DNA of 64,000 bases from Desulfobulbaceae bacterium DB1 (GCA_001914235.1 MQUF01000026.1:1-64000); one strand, 5' to 3'. Shown: positions 56,054-63,983, numbered from the stretch's first letter. Translations and numbers: made by a program. Notes: generated by a model from the sequence alone, not told the origin.

Positions 56054-56947
56054 GTGCACACACCTGTTGACGGCAAAAGAGGATGGACGGGGCGCATCGG
56101 GGTGCTGATGCTTTGCTGGGCCGTCCTGCTTGGCATGGCGCGGCCCGCTTTCGCCCTGGAGGTTCCTCCGTACAAGGGCTATGTCAATGATTATGCCGAT
56201 ATGATATCGCCGCAGGTCGAGGTGCGGCTTGAGCGGGCATTGCAGTCCTTTGACCTGACCGATTCCACCCAGATCGCCGTGTTGACCGTCCCCTCCCTGC
56301 AGGGGGATTCCCTGGAGGAATTCAGCATCAGAACGGTTGACCGCTGGCAGGTGGGGCGGAAGGGCAAGGACAACGGCGTTCTTCTTTTGGTGGCCCGCGA
56401 TGAGCGCAAGGTGCGAATCGAGGTGGGCCGAGGCCTGGAGCCGGTGCTGACCGATCTGCTCAGCGGCCGCATCATTGACCGGATTATCACTCCTTCCTTC
56501 AAGGCGGGCCGTTTTGACCAGGGTTTTGAAGCGGGTCTTGCCGCGATTGTTCAGGCCACCCGCGGCGAATTCAAGGCGGAGGGCAGAAGGGTTGGTCAGG
56601 GCGAAGAGGCCTCCCCCTTTTTCAAATTCGTTGTCATGGGCTTTTTTTTCGCCGCATTTCTCGGCAATATCTGGCGTCCGCTGGGGGTGGTTGTCGGCGG
56701 GCTTCTTTTCCCCCTGGGTTTTCTCTTCGGCCTGCTGCCCTCGCTCAGCATCCTGTTTCTCCTTTTTCTGATGCCGATCGGCGCCTTGGCGGGCTGGTTG
56801 CTGCCGTTTCTTCTCAGCGGATTTTTTCGCAGCGGGCTGGTTTATTACGGCGGCGGCATGGGGGGAGGCCTCGGCGGCCGCGGCGGCGGCTTCGGGGGGT
56901 TCGGCGGGGGTGGTTTTGGCGGCGGCGGTGCGTCCGGAGGGTGGTAG
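56054..56947 (+). CDS. TPM-domain membrane protein (YgcG family) with Gly-rich tail
   Basis: 297 residues from GTG 56054, with GGAAGGGG 8 nt upstream. Signal peptide about 1-34. The TPM domain (about 38-155) has 'VNDYADMISPQVEVRLERAL', 'TDSTQIAVLTVPSLQGDSLEEFSIRTVDRWQVGRKGKDNGVLLLVARDERKVRIEVGRGLEPVLTD'. Three hydrophobic segments follow (about 190-265) and the C-terminus is a Gly-rich stretch (about 265-297), as in E. coli YgcG. It is the usual partner of lemA, 28 nt downstream of it. Confidence 0.92.
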   Translation: MHTPVDGKRGWTGRIGVLMLCWAVLLGMARPAFALEVPPYKGYVNDYADMISPQVEVRLERALQSFDLTDSTQIAVLTVPSLQGDSLEEFSIRTVDRWQVGRKGKDNGVLLLVARDERKVRIEVGRGLEPVLTDLLSGRIIDRIITPSFKAGRFDQGFEAGLAAIVQATRGEFKAEGRRVGQGEEASPFFKFVVMGFFFAAFLGNIWRPLGVVVGGLLFPLGFLFGLLPSLSILFLLFLMPIGALAGWLLPFLLSGFFRSGLVYYGGGMGGGLGGRGGGFGGFGGGGFGGGGASGGW

Positions 56948-56948
56948 A

Positions 56949-57578
56949 ATGAAGGCTGAGACGTTTTTTTCAGAAGCGGAAAAAGAGACGATAGCCGAGG
57001 CTGTCCGCCGGGTGGAAATTAAAACATCGGGTGAAGTGGCGGTCATGGTGGTTGATGCAAGCGATTCCTATCCGGAAGGGCAGCTGTCGGCCGGGATTTT
57101 TCTGGGAGGTCTGGCCGCGCTTGGACTGACCGAGTTGTTGTGGGGAGACTCCCTGTGGATTTTTCTTTCTTTTTTTCTGCCGTCCGCCCTGGTGTGCGGT
57201 TGGCTTGTCAACTATCTGCCGGCAATCAAAAGGTTTTTTACCCCGGATGCCCGCCTGGAGGAGCAGGTGAAGGACAGGGCGCTCACCGCCTTTTATGAAA
57301 AGGGACTTTACAAAACCCGGGATGAAAGCGGAGTGCTGTTTTTCGTTTCCCTTTTTGAACACAAGGTGTGGGTTCTGGCCGACAAGGGAATCTATGCCAA
57401 GATCAGTCAGGAAACACTCCAGGAGTATGCCGCTGCCGTTGCCGCAGGCTTCAAGAGCGGCAGAGCCGCCGAGCTTCTCTGCCGGGAAATTCTGCATGTC
57501 GGGGAAATCCTTGCCGCCCATTTTCCGGTCAAGCCGGACGATGAAAACGAGCTGAACAATGAGGTTATCATCGGCTGA
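56949..57578 (+). CDS. Second TPM-domain membrane protein
   Basis: 209 residues from ATG 56949 (MKAETFFSEAEKETIAEAVR), which starts right after the previous stop; GGAGGG serves as ribosome binding site. A TPM domain ('VRRVEIKTSGEVAVMVVDASDSYPEGQLS') is interrupted by two TM segments (about residues 45-90), then continues 'RALTAFYEKGLYKTRDESGVLFFVSLFEHKVWVLADKGIYAKISQETLQEYAAAVAAGFKSGRAAELLCREIL'. This matches the shorter YgcG-like proteins that come as a second copy behind lemA. No signal peptide. Confidence 0.88.
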   Translation: MKAETFFSEAEKETIAEAVRRVEIKTSGEVAVMVVDASDSYPEGQLSAGIFLGGLAALGLTELLWGDSLWIFLSFFLPSALVCGWLVNYLPAIKRFFTPDARLEEQVKDRALTAFYEKGLYKTRDESGVLFFVSLFEHKVWVLADKGIYAKISQETLQEYAAAVAAGFKSGRAAELLCREILHVGEILAAHFPVKPDDENELNNEVIIG

Positions 57579-57768
57579 GGCCTCATTCGTTTTGCTGCCC
57601 ATATTTTCAATGTCATTTTCTCCCGTTTCTGTTAATGGTAAGAGCCTGGTTGCCGATGACGCCGGCGCGCCATTGCCGACAACCTTGCCGAGGGACGCAT
57701 TTTTATCGAAGAAACCATTAGCGTATGACCCGTGCGCAATCGGTTCACTGGTATTGCGGATAAAGAAT

Positions 57769-59115
57769 ATGGACGAGAAAAAATTACAGGCGGAGTTGCA
57801 GCAACAGGTTCGCAACAAGCTGATGCCCTTTTTTGACCGTTACGGGCTCGATTACGGCGATCTTGATTCCATCCTCAAATGGAAACCGATGGTGCTGGTG
57901 ATCGGCAACTATTCCTCCGGCAAATCCACCCTGATTAACGAGATTCTCGGCCGGGAGCTGCAACGGACCGGCCAGGCCCCCACTGACGATTCATTCACCA
58001 TCATCACCTCCCACGGCCGGGAGGATGGTGAGCCGGTTATTCCCGGTTCCACCCTGGTCAATGATGACACGCTGCCCTTCGCCAGGTTCAAATCCTTCGG
58101 CGAACAGTTTATTTCCCATTTCCGGCTGAAAAAGGTAACCCTGCCTTTTTTGGAAAACATGGCCATTATCGACAGTCCGGGGATGCTCGATGCGGTGACG
58201 GAAAAGGACCGCGGCTACGATTATCTCGCGGTGCTGGGTGAGTTTGCCAAGCTGGCCGATCTCGTGGTGCTCATGTTTGATCCCCATAAGGCCGGCACCA
58301 TCAGCGAAACCTATACCGCCATCAGAAGCACCTTGCCGGAGACATCCGGAGAAGATCGCATCGTTTTTGTCATGAGCAGGATCGATGAATGTGATAACCT
58401 GAGCGATCTGGTGCGGTCCTACGGCACCCTGTGCTGGAACCTTTCCCAGATGACGGGGCGCAAGGACATTCCGCGAATTTTCGTGACCTATGCCGCCGGG
58501 GAAGCCGAGCCTTCGGAGATTCTTGCCGTTTGGAAGGAGGAACGGGAGGTGCTGAAAAAAAAGATCCTTTCCGCTCCGGGTTTCAGGCTCAACCATATCC
58601 TGCAGGATATTGACCGCCAGGCCAATGAGCTGCTGCTGATCAGCGAGGCCATGGATTCCTTCGGCAGACGCGGCCGGACAATACTTTATGGGCAGATCAA
58701 GCTTGCCGCCCTTGCCGCCGGTGCCGCTTTCTTTCTCACCGACTCGATTTCAAAGGCCGTGACCGGCGTCCCGGATGAACCGTTGCTGATTGCCGTCATG
58801 AACGGCACCGTCGCTGCGCAGCACTTCCTTTTCCCGCTGACCGGAGTTGCCGTAATTTGTTTCCTTACCTGGCTCTGGTTCAGCAGGTGGAGCTTCCCGC
58901 GACTGGTGAAAAGTTCTCTGGCGAATATGAATGATCTGGTTGTGCTTGACACCAGTTACAAAAAAAGTCTCTGGCTCAAGGTGGGAAAAAAGGCGGCCTC
59001 GTTGCTTTCCAGGGCGGGTCTTGGCGAACTTGGCGCCGGGCACCGGAGAAACCTGAACAAAATACGGAAGTTTATTCACCGGGATCTGCAGGAATACTAT
59101 AACAAAATACGCTGA
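57769..59115 (+). CDS. Dynamin-like GTPase (membrane-associated)
   Basis: 448 residues from ATG 57769. An in-frame extension to 57559 overlaps the previous gene and lacks a ribosome binding site. P-loop 'GNYSSGKST' (46-54), G2/G3 region 'APTDDSFTIIT' and 'MAIIDSPGMLDAVTEKDRGYDYLAVLGEF', G4 'VFVMSRIDE', then a helical stalk region and two hydrophobic segments (about residues 325-350 and 368-390) that could insert into a membrane. Bacterial dynamin-like and EHD-like proteins remodel or repair membrane. It ends the lemA-TPM-TPM run; the gap to the previous gene is 190 nt, so it may have its own promoter. Confidence 0.8.
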   Translation: MDEKKLQAELQQQVRNKLMPFFDRYGLDYGDLDSILKWKPMVLVIGNYSSGKSTLINEILGRELQRTGQAPTDDSFTIITSHGREDGEPVIPGSTLVNDDTLPFARFKSFGEQFISHFRLKKVTLPFLENMAIIDSPGMLDAVTEKDRGYDYLAVLGEFAKLADLVVLMFDPHKAGTISETYTAIRSTLPETSGEDRIVFVMSRIDECDNLSDLVRSYGTLCWNLSQMTGRKDIPRIFVTYAAGEAEPSEILAVWKEEREVLKKKILSAPGFRLNHILQDIDRQANELLLISEAMDSFGRRGRTILYGQIKLAALAAGAAFFLTDSISKAVTGVPDEPLLIAVMNGTVAAQHFLFPLTGVAVICFLTWLWFSRWSFPRLVKSSLANMNDLVVLDTSYKKSLWLKVGKKAASLLSRAGLGELGAGHRRNLNKIRKFIHRDLQEYYNKIR

Positions 59116-59147
59116 TTTTCCGTGCCCGGCATGGGCAGGCGGGCTGG

Positions 59148-59182
59148 GTCGCCGGTTTTCGACATGGCTGAAAACCGGCGAC
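59148..59182 (+). terminator. 13-bp stem-loop behind the GTPase gene
   Basis: GTCGCCGGTTTTC (59148-59160) and GAAAACCGGCGAC (59170-59182), perfect complement with a 9-nt loop, 32 nt after the GTPase stop. No U tract follows. It may end the lemA-operon transcript or protect its 3' end. Confidence 0.5.
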
Positions 59183-59205
59183 GGCAAAGGATGCAATTAA
59201 AATGA

Positions 59206-59217
59206 ATGAGCACTCAT
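59206..59217. promoter_or_regulatory. Palindromic operator-like site upstream of dsrC
   Basis: ATGAG-CA-CTCAT inside the longer near-palindrome AATGAATGAGCACTCATACA, 32 nt upstream of the putative -35 at 59249. The shape is like TetR-family operators; the binding protein is not in the window. Confidence 0.35.
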
Positions 59218-59248
59218 ACATAAAAAGAAAAAATCGTTGTTTGCGTTC

Positions 59249-59276
59249 TTGACAAATGGGTTTTCTTCGATTAAGA
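59249..59276 (+). promoter_or_regulatory. Putative dsrC promoter
   Basis: TTGACA (59249-59254) matches the sigma-70 -35 consensus. The spacer is 16 nt; the -10 (TTAAGA, 59271-59276) matches only loosely. An 80-90 nt leader follows. Confidence 0.4.
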
Positions 59277-59307
59277 AGTCTCATTTATCAGTGGAGGAAA
59301 GTTAATC

Positions 59308-59332
59308 TTGCTTAAAAAGTTGTGTTAAGCAA
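59308..59332 (+). repeat. Leader hairpin of dsrC
   Basis: TTGCTTAA (59308-59315) and TTAAGCAA (59325-59332), an 8-bp perfect inverted repeat with a 9-nt loop, 22 nt before the AAGGAGG ribosome binding site region of dsrC. It could stabilise the mRNA or serve as an RNA-binding site. Confidence 0.6.
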
Positions 59333-59362
59333 ATAAGTACAATCTTCAAAAGGAGGAATAAA

Positions 59363-59683
59363 ATGGCGACTATTGAGCATGCAGGTCATAGCTACGATGT
59401 TGATGAGGACGGCTTCCTGACCAAAGGTATGGAAGAGTGGAACGAGGGCTGGGTTGAGTACGTAAAGAGCCTTGAGGGTATCAGCGATCTGACCGACGAG
59501 CATTGGAAAGTTATCAACGCTCTTCAGGACTACTACAAGAAAAACGGTATTGCCCCGATGGTTCGTATTCTGTCCAAAACCACCGGTTACCCGCTGAAAA
59601 GAATCTACGAGCTGTTCCCGTCAGGACCTGGTAAAGGAGCCTGTAAAATGGCTGGTTTGCCGAAACCGACCGGATGTGTATGA
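59363..59683 (+). CDS. dsrC: DsrC, sulfur-carrying partner of dissimilatory sulfite reductase
   Basis: 106 residues. DsrC receives sulfur from DsrAB sulfite reductase as a trisulfide and passes it to membrane electron-transfer complexes. Core 'WNEGWVEYVKSLEGISDLTDEHWKVINALQDYYKKNGIAPMVRILSKTTGYPLKRIYELFPSGPGKGACKMAGLPKPTGCV' (given in pieces: the arm is 'GACKMAGLPKPTGCV'). Both redox Cys of the C-terminal arm are present, the first in GACK, the second as the penultimate residue. This is the active form, unlike the TusE-type with one Cys. Strong AAGGAGG ribosome binding site; structured leader before and an excellent terminator after suggest high expression. dsrAB is not in the window. Confidence 0.97.
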   Translation: MATIEHAGHSYDVDEDGFLTKGMEEWNEGWVEYVKSLEGISDLTDEHWKVINALQDYYKKNGIAPMVRILSKTTGYPLKRIYELFPSGPGKGACKMAGLPKPTGCV

Positions 59684-59719
59684 TACTGTTTTAAACAGTC
59701 TCGCACTGTTGCAGGATTT

Positions 59720-59764
59720 AAAGAGGAAAGCGGATGTAAAATCCGCTTTCCTCTTTTTTTTTGG
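59720..59764 (+). terminator. Strong intrinsic terminator of dsrC
   Basis: A perfect 15-bp stem AAGAGGAAAGCGGAT (59721-59735) with 59741-59755, 5-nt loop GTAAA, then a run of T. It lies 37 nt after the dsrC stop, which makes dsrC a single-gene transcript. Confidence 0.92.
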
Positions 59765-59835
59765 AAAGAGTTCGGCATTGCCTGGGGGCTGCCCACCCTG
59801 CATCGAAAAATATGCCCCTGTCCGTGCGAGTCTTT

Positions 59836-60648
59836 TTAGGTTTCGCTGTTCTTTTCTTCGGGGAACGCGGTTGATTTGCCGCTTTTTTCCGACAGATATC
59901 TCCGGTGGATTATGTCCACTTGCCGCAGGTACTCTGCCGGGCTGATCCGCGCCCCCCTGATTCCCCCCCGTAAATTAATCTCGGCCAGATAGGTTTCGCC
60001 TGTTGCCGGCACCATGAGATCAAGGTGGGCATAAGGAAATTTGCCCCGCTCCATGACACGCCGGCAGAGGGTGAGCTGTTGCTCGGTCAATCGGCAGGGA
60101 GTGCTTTTTCCGCCGCAGTGCAGGTTGTTTCTGAAATTGTGCGGGTTGCTGCGGATATATGATTCCCTGTAGTCCCCCAGCATAATGACGCGGATGTCCC
60201 GGCTGTTTTCGACAAACGGCTGGACGACAAAGGGAAAGGGCAGGGAACCGAGCGAGCTGTGGCTGAAAACTTCCTCAACATCCCGCCACAGGTGGATGCC
60301 CATTCCGGCGTTTTTCCGGTCATGTTTGGTTACCAGTCGGGTGATATTGTGCCGCTGGTAGAGGTTCACCGTTTCCAGCATGTCATGCTGATCGTGAACC
60401 GCAACGGTATGGGGCAGCATCTCCGGGGCATAAACCCGGGCCTGCATGGTTTTTGAGCGACACAGGAGTTGGCTCAGGGCCGAGGGAAAAAGGAGGATGC
60501 CGCGGTCAAGCAGGTCGACAAGCAGCGATTCCTCGGTCGCTTTCAGGCGCAGGCGGCCGATGAAAACGTCTCCGGCCCGCAGATCGGCAAATTCCCGACG
60601 AATATCCAGGTTGGTGGTGTAAATACGCGGGGTATCGCCTGGCCGCAT
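59836..60648 (-). CDS. RimK-like ATP-grasp protein
   Basis: 270 residues. ATP-grasp ligase fold: 'RGILLFPSALSQLLCRSKTMQARVY' (start of the ATP-grasp domain), 'TRLVTKHDRKNAGMGIHLWRD', 'PFPFVVQPFVENSRDIRVIMLGD', 'FPYAHLDLMVPATGETYLAEINLRGGIRGA' (Mg-binding E-I-N). It resembles RimK/GshB-type ligases that add amino acids to peptides or proteins. It begins in the stop of the zinc-ribbon gene (TAATG), so the two are coupled. Substrate not deducible. The end lies 153 nt from the dsrC terminator on the opposite strand. Confidence 0.8.
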   Translation of the reverse strand: MRPGDTPRIYTTNLDIRREFADLRAGDVFIGRLRLKATEESLLVDLLDRGILLFPSALSQLLCRSKTMQARVYAPEMLPHTVAVHDQHDMLETVNLYQRHNITRLVTKHDRKNAGMGIHLWRDVEEVFSHSSLGSLPFPFVVQPFVENSRDIRVIMLGDYRESYIRSNPHNFRNNLHCGGKSTPCRLTEQQLTLCRRVMERGKFPYAHLDLMVPATGETYLAEINLRGGIRGARISPAEYLRQVDIIHRRYLSEKSGKSTAFPEEKNSET

Positions 60649-60917
60649 TAAAAGAGCATTTCCAGAAACCGCTGATGAAAGCGGGTCAGATCACTATTGC
60701 ATTCACCGCAGAAAAAACGGATTTCACCGAGAATCTGTGATTCATCTCCGTCCTGACTGAAGCTGCAGTCGCTGTTCTGCACATAGTGGGTCGTCAGGAT
60801 CACGCCATCGGCTACTTCGACGAAATCATGGTCATTGCCGCAGTTCGGGCAGGCAATTCGCACACATTTTTTATGAGGAACCTGTTTGTTTTTTTTTGTT
60901 TCAGTGTGAACATCCAA
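60648..60917 (-). CDS. Small zinc-ribbon protein coupled to the ATP-grasp gene
   Basis: 89 residues. Cys pattern 'IACPNCGNDHDF' (CxxC) and 'RFFCGECNSDL' (CxxC), a four-Cys zinc-ribbon with a central segment 'VEVADGVILTTHYVQNSDCSFSQDGDESQILGE'. No known family recognised. It overlaps the ATP-grasp gene by 1 nt, suggesting that the two proteins act together, perhaps with the small protein as substrate carrier or substrate (inference). Confidence 0.7.
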   Translation of the reverse strand: MDVHTETKKNKQVPHKKCVRIACPNCGNDHDFVEVADGVILTTHYVQNSDCSFSQDGDESQILGEIRFFCGECNSDLTRFHQRFLEMLF

Positions 60918-60989
60918 TTGTTTGCCTCCATTGATGTTCTTTCGATTTTAAAATAGGCGTCCGGGTTTGTCAATCAACGAAGCCCGACT

Positions 60990-61610
60990 TTATAAGACCT
61001 TGGGGCGCATCGTCACCACCAGCACTCCGTCAGCGGTGTGGATATCGATCGGTTCCATGGTGACGGAAGGATCATTTGTTGCGGACTTCATAAGATATGG
61101 TTGAATGGAGTCAAATTCAACCATATATTCCTTGCCGCCGAAGGAGGTCAGCAGGGGGAAAAGGATCGCGGCGGGATTTTCCTCTTCTTTTTTGTTTGGT
61201 TCGGGAAATTTCGGGGTGATAAACAGATTTTTTTGCTGTTTGTCGAAGCGGAGAAAAAGTTCGCAGGTCACCGGCAGCCGCATGCTGCCGAGCTTCATGG
61301 AGAAATCCTGGCCCCCCAAATTCGTGTTCATGACCAGATCACGGCCCGCCACCACCCCCTGCAGGAAGATTGATTGATCCCTGACCTGAAGATTGTCCAG
61401 GGAATCGACGAAAAGATTTCCCGACATATGTCGGCTTTGGGCGTCAATGGGTATCGGCAGGGCGCCGCGGATGGTCTGCAGCAGCGTTTCCGCGGACATG
61501 GCGACCGTGATGTCCCCTTTTTCCGCCTGCGCCGGGATCATGCCGGACAGCAGGAAAAGGCAGGTAAAAAGAGCAAGGGCCAGATGAAATTTTATTCGGG
61601 TTGCGATCAT
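60990..61610 (-). CDS. Hypothetical exported protein
   Basis: 206 residues from ATG 61610 (MIATRIKFHLALALFTCLF), giving a standard signal peptide about 1-28; the in-frame extension to 61778 has no ribosome binding site. The mature part has 'DITVAMSAETLLQTIRGALPIPIDAQSRHMSGNLFVDSLDNLQVRDQSIFLQGVVAGRDL' and 'CELFLRFDKQQKNLFITPKF', with a beta-rich look, and a Lys/Glu patch 'NKKEEENPAAILFP'. No family recognised. Probably periplasmic. Confidence 0.65.
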   Translation of the reverse strand: MIATRIKFHLALALFTCLFLLSGMIPAQAEKGDITVAMSAETLLQTIRGALPIPIDAQSRHMSGNLFVDSLDNLQVRDQSIFLQGVVAGRDLVMNTNLGGQDFSMKLGSMRLPVTCELFLRFDKQQKNLFITPKFPEPNKKEEENPAAILFPLLTSFGGKEYMVEFDSIQPYLMKSATNDPSVTMEPIDIHTADGVLVVTMRPKVL

Positions 61611-61867
61611 GGAAAGCCTTATCACGGGTTGGTGATGAATGGGAGAGGCGGGACGTTTCTTTTGGTGAAGCGTAAAAATACAGTGCAGGAAAACTCTACC
61701 TCCCTTAAAAAAATAAGCAACGCAAAAGTGGTGTCTTTTGCACGGACCGATAAATTTTATCGCAAAGTGCCCCTGCAATGATTACACTAGGCAGCAGAAA
61801 AGGGGGAGAATGGAAGGGACTCTGAATCATGAATGAAACACATCAAATTTTTTGACGGACAAAAAAT

Positions 61868-62461
61868 ATGGCTGAAATACGCAGTACTTTGGAAATGGTG
61901 CTTGAACGGGCCGCCCGCCTGGAGGCGGAGGCCTCATCCGCGAAATTCAGCGGTGAAGAAAAAGAAAAAGAGGGAATGCGTCTTGCCGCTTCCTACATGC
62001 GCGGCGAGGAGGTTGATCTTGTTGCGGCCTTGGCCGATGCGGAGAACGAGGCCTTGACTCACATAAGGAAGGGCATGGTTGCCGCCCTGTTGCGTAATAT
62101 CTTTTTGCCGCGTGATGCCGCGGAACAGGCCAATGCGAACAAAGCCATGCAGGGGCTTATGGCCCTGGCAAGCGGAGTTGCAGAGCTGGCGCCGGTTTTT
62201 CCGGAAATGAAATCCATTTTGGATCGCTATCAGTCCCATAAGGACCAACTCAAGGCGCAACTTGAGGAACAGTTCGCCCAGCAGATGGCCATGATGGAAA
62301 AGACACTGGCGCAGCAGACCGGCATGAAGATGAAGCTCCAGCCTTCCCAGCATCCCAAATTCGCCGAGGAATGGCAGCGGATTAAGGTGGAATTGAATGA
62401 ACAGTACGGACGGGCCGTCAGCCAGTATAAGGAATACATCGGCAAATTGCTTTCCGCCTGA
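61868..62461 (+). CDS. Hypothetical protein, mostly helical (DUF6657-like)
   Basis: 197 residues: 'RSTLEMVLERAARLEAEASSAKFSGEEKEKEGMRLAASYMRGEEVDLVAALADAENEALTHIRKGMVAALLRNIFLPRDAAEQ' in a helical style, then a Gln/Met-rich coiled coil ('LKAQLEEQFAQQMAMMEKTLAQQ') and 'HPKFAEEWQRIKVELNEQYG'. I recall such proteins as an uncharacterised family in Desulfobacterota but cannot confirm the number. No signal peptide or membrane segment. It begins the plus-strand pair that ends against the hydrogenase gene. Confidence 0.6.
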   Translation: MAEIRSTLEMVLERAARLEAEASSAKFSGEEKEKEGMRLAASYMRGEEVDLVAALADAENEALTHIRKGMVAALLRNIFLPRDAAEQANANKAMQGLMALASGVAELAPVFPEMKSILDRYQSHKDQLKAQLEEQFAQQMAMMEKTLAQQTGMKMKLQPSQHPKFAEEWQRIKVELNEQYGRAVSQYKEYIGKLLSA

Positions 62462-62720
62462 TGCCCTTGCCGCACGGCAGGCGCAACTTGTGCTGGAAAA
62501 AGATGCCGACGCAGTGGCGGTCAACTGGAGCGAGCTGGAAGAGCTGGTGCGGCAATGGGGCGAGGGGTTTGGAGCAGGCCGTCTGACCCCTTTGCCCCCG
62601 GCAAAGGACCGCATGACGGTGAAGCTCGTCCTGTCCGCGCCTGATATTCTTGCCGCGGTGCAGGCGCTGTATCACGGCCTTTATGACAGAAAAGTAAATT
62701 TCAGCCTGTCAATGGACTGA
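62397..62720 (+). CDS. Hypothetical protein, start uncertain
   Basis: Up to 107 residues. The part from about residue 20 ('FPPDALAARQAQLVLEKDADAVAVNWSELEELVRQWGEGF', 'KLVLSAPDILAAVQALYHGLYDRKVNFSLSM') looks coding with helical and beta stretches; the first 20 residues, which overlap the previous gene, look less real. The ATG at 62397 lies 65 nt inside the previous gene, so a later start (GTG near 62490) or a coupled restart is more likely. The end overlaps the convergent hydrogenase gene by 12 nt. No family recognised. Confidence 0.45.
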   Translation: MNSTDGPSASIRNTSANCFPPDALAARQAQLVLEKDADAVAVNWSELEELVRQWGEGFGAGRLTPLPPAKDRMTVKLVLSAPDILAAVQALYHGLYDRKVNFSLSMD

Positions 62721-63983
62721 GCAGGAAATGCACGGATCATAGGCCCGCACCAGCATTTCGGCGAGCAGCTTGATCTCGTTGTCTTTTTTGCCTTGGGAGG
62801 CGGCCTGCCGGGCCAGTTCGATCAAATCATAATGGATATTGGCGTTGTTCTGGCTGGTGGGAATAACGCAGTCCGCCTTGATAATTTTCCCCTCTTCATC
62901 AAATTCATAAAAGTGGTACAGGATGCCCCGCGGCACCTCCACCGCCCCCACTCCCCGTCCCTCCCTCGGCAGGACGGGCTGCCGAGGTTCCTGTCGGCTT
63001 GCGTCCAGCAGCTCTTCGAGCAAAGCGATCGAGTCGTACACCACGTGCACGCACTCCACCAGCTGGGCGATATTGTTCATGAAGGGATTGTGATTGATCG
63101 GCGTGAGCCGGAAGGCGTCCGCTGTTTCCCTGGCCTTCGGGTGTAGCAGGGAAAAATTGTTGTTGACCCTGGCCAGTGCCCCCACCGCAAATGACCCCCG
63201 GGACAGCCTGCTCCATTTCGAGGTTGAATGGTCGACCACATATTCATTGGTCATCAGCCGGTAATCCGCTTCCTTGGCGACTACTCCGTCGCTTGACAGC
63301 AGGTTGCCGCCGAGAAAGGGATAGCGGTTTTCCCCCTGCAGCGAGACAAATTCCGTTTCCCGGCTGAACGCGGGCAGGCTGAAGGTCTGAAAAAGGCGCG
63401 CTGTTGCGGCGAGATCGGCAACAGCGGCCTCAAGGCGTGATTTGAGACCGGCAAGCTGTGATTTTTCCGGCAGCATGGTAAAGCCGCCCACCACGGTGCG
63501 GGTGGGATGCAGCCGGCGTCCGCCGATAAGATCGCAGGCGTCGTTGGCCAGAAGTTTCAGGCGGGTGGCCCGCTGCACCACCTCCGGGTGGCTCTCAATC
63601 AAAGGCAGAACGCTGCCCAGGCCGAGAAAGTCGGGGGCAACGAGAAAATAAAGATGCAGCAGATGGCTTTGCAGGGTTTCCATGTGTTTGAGCAGGAGCC
63701 GCAACGCGTCTGTCTGCCGGTCCGGGACAATCCCGAAGGCGTTTTCAACCGCCCGGATGCTTGCCAGGGTGTGACCGATGGAGCAGATGCCGCAGATCCT
63801 GCCGCAGATATAGGGGGCGTTTTCCCATGCCTTGCCGACCAGCATGGCCTCAAAGAAGCGGGGCGTCTCGACCACGTCCCAGCCGGCCTCTTCCACCCGG
63901 CCGTCCTTGATCCTGATGCGGATATTGCCGTGTCCTTCAACCCTGGTCAGGTGATTGACTTTGATGTTGCAGGTCAGTTTCAT
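62709..63983 (-). CDS. [NiFe]-hydrogenase large subunit, MvhA/group 3 type
   Basis: 424 residues. N-terminal L1 motif 'TRVEGHGNIRI' and 'YICGRICGICSIGHTLASI' (RICGIC at 62-67), C-terminal L2 motif 'RAYDPCISCSVH' with the last Cys pair (418 and 421) as nickel ligands. 'LKLLANDACDLIGGRRLHPTRTVVGGF' and 'IKADCVIPTSQNNANIHYDL' place it with F420-non-reducing/sulfhydrogenase-like group 3 enzymes, probably 3c with an HdrA partner. The frame ends at the His, so there is no C-terminal tail for a maturation protease. The small and electron-transfer subunits must be further right, outside the window. GAGGAAA ribosome binding site. Confidence 0.92.
   Translation of the reverse strand: MKLTCNIKVNHLTRVEGHGNIRIRIKDGRVEEAGWDVVETPRFFEAMLVGKAWENAPYICGRICGICSIGHTLASIRAVENAFGIVPDRQTDALRLLLKHMETLQSHLLHLYFLVAPDFLGLGSVLPLIESHPEVVQRATRLKLLANDACDLIGGRRLHPTRTVVGGFTMLPEKSQLAGLKSRLEAAVADLAATARLFQTFSLPAFSRETEFVSLQGENRYPFLGGNLLSSDGVVAKEADYRLMTNEYVVDHSTSKWSRLSRGSFAVGALARVNNNFSLLHPKARETADAFRLTPINHNPFMNNIAQLVECVHVVYDSIALLEELLDASRQEPRQPVLPREGRGVGAVEVPRGILYHFYEFDEEGKIIKADCVIPTSQNNANIHYDLIELARQAASQGKKDNEIKLLAEMLVRAYDPCISCSVH

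Noticed and set aside
57559-57768. N-terminal extension of the dynamin-like GTPase
   Set aside because: It overlaps the previous gene, has no ribosome binding site and is not like GTPase N-termini; the family-like start is at 57769.
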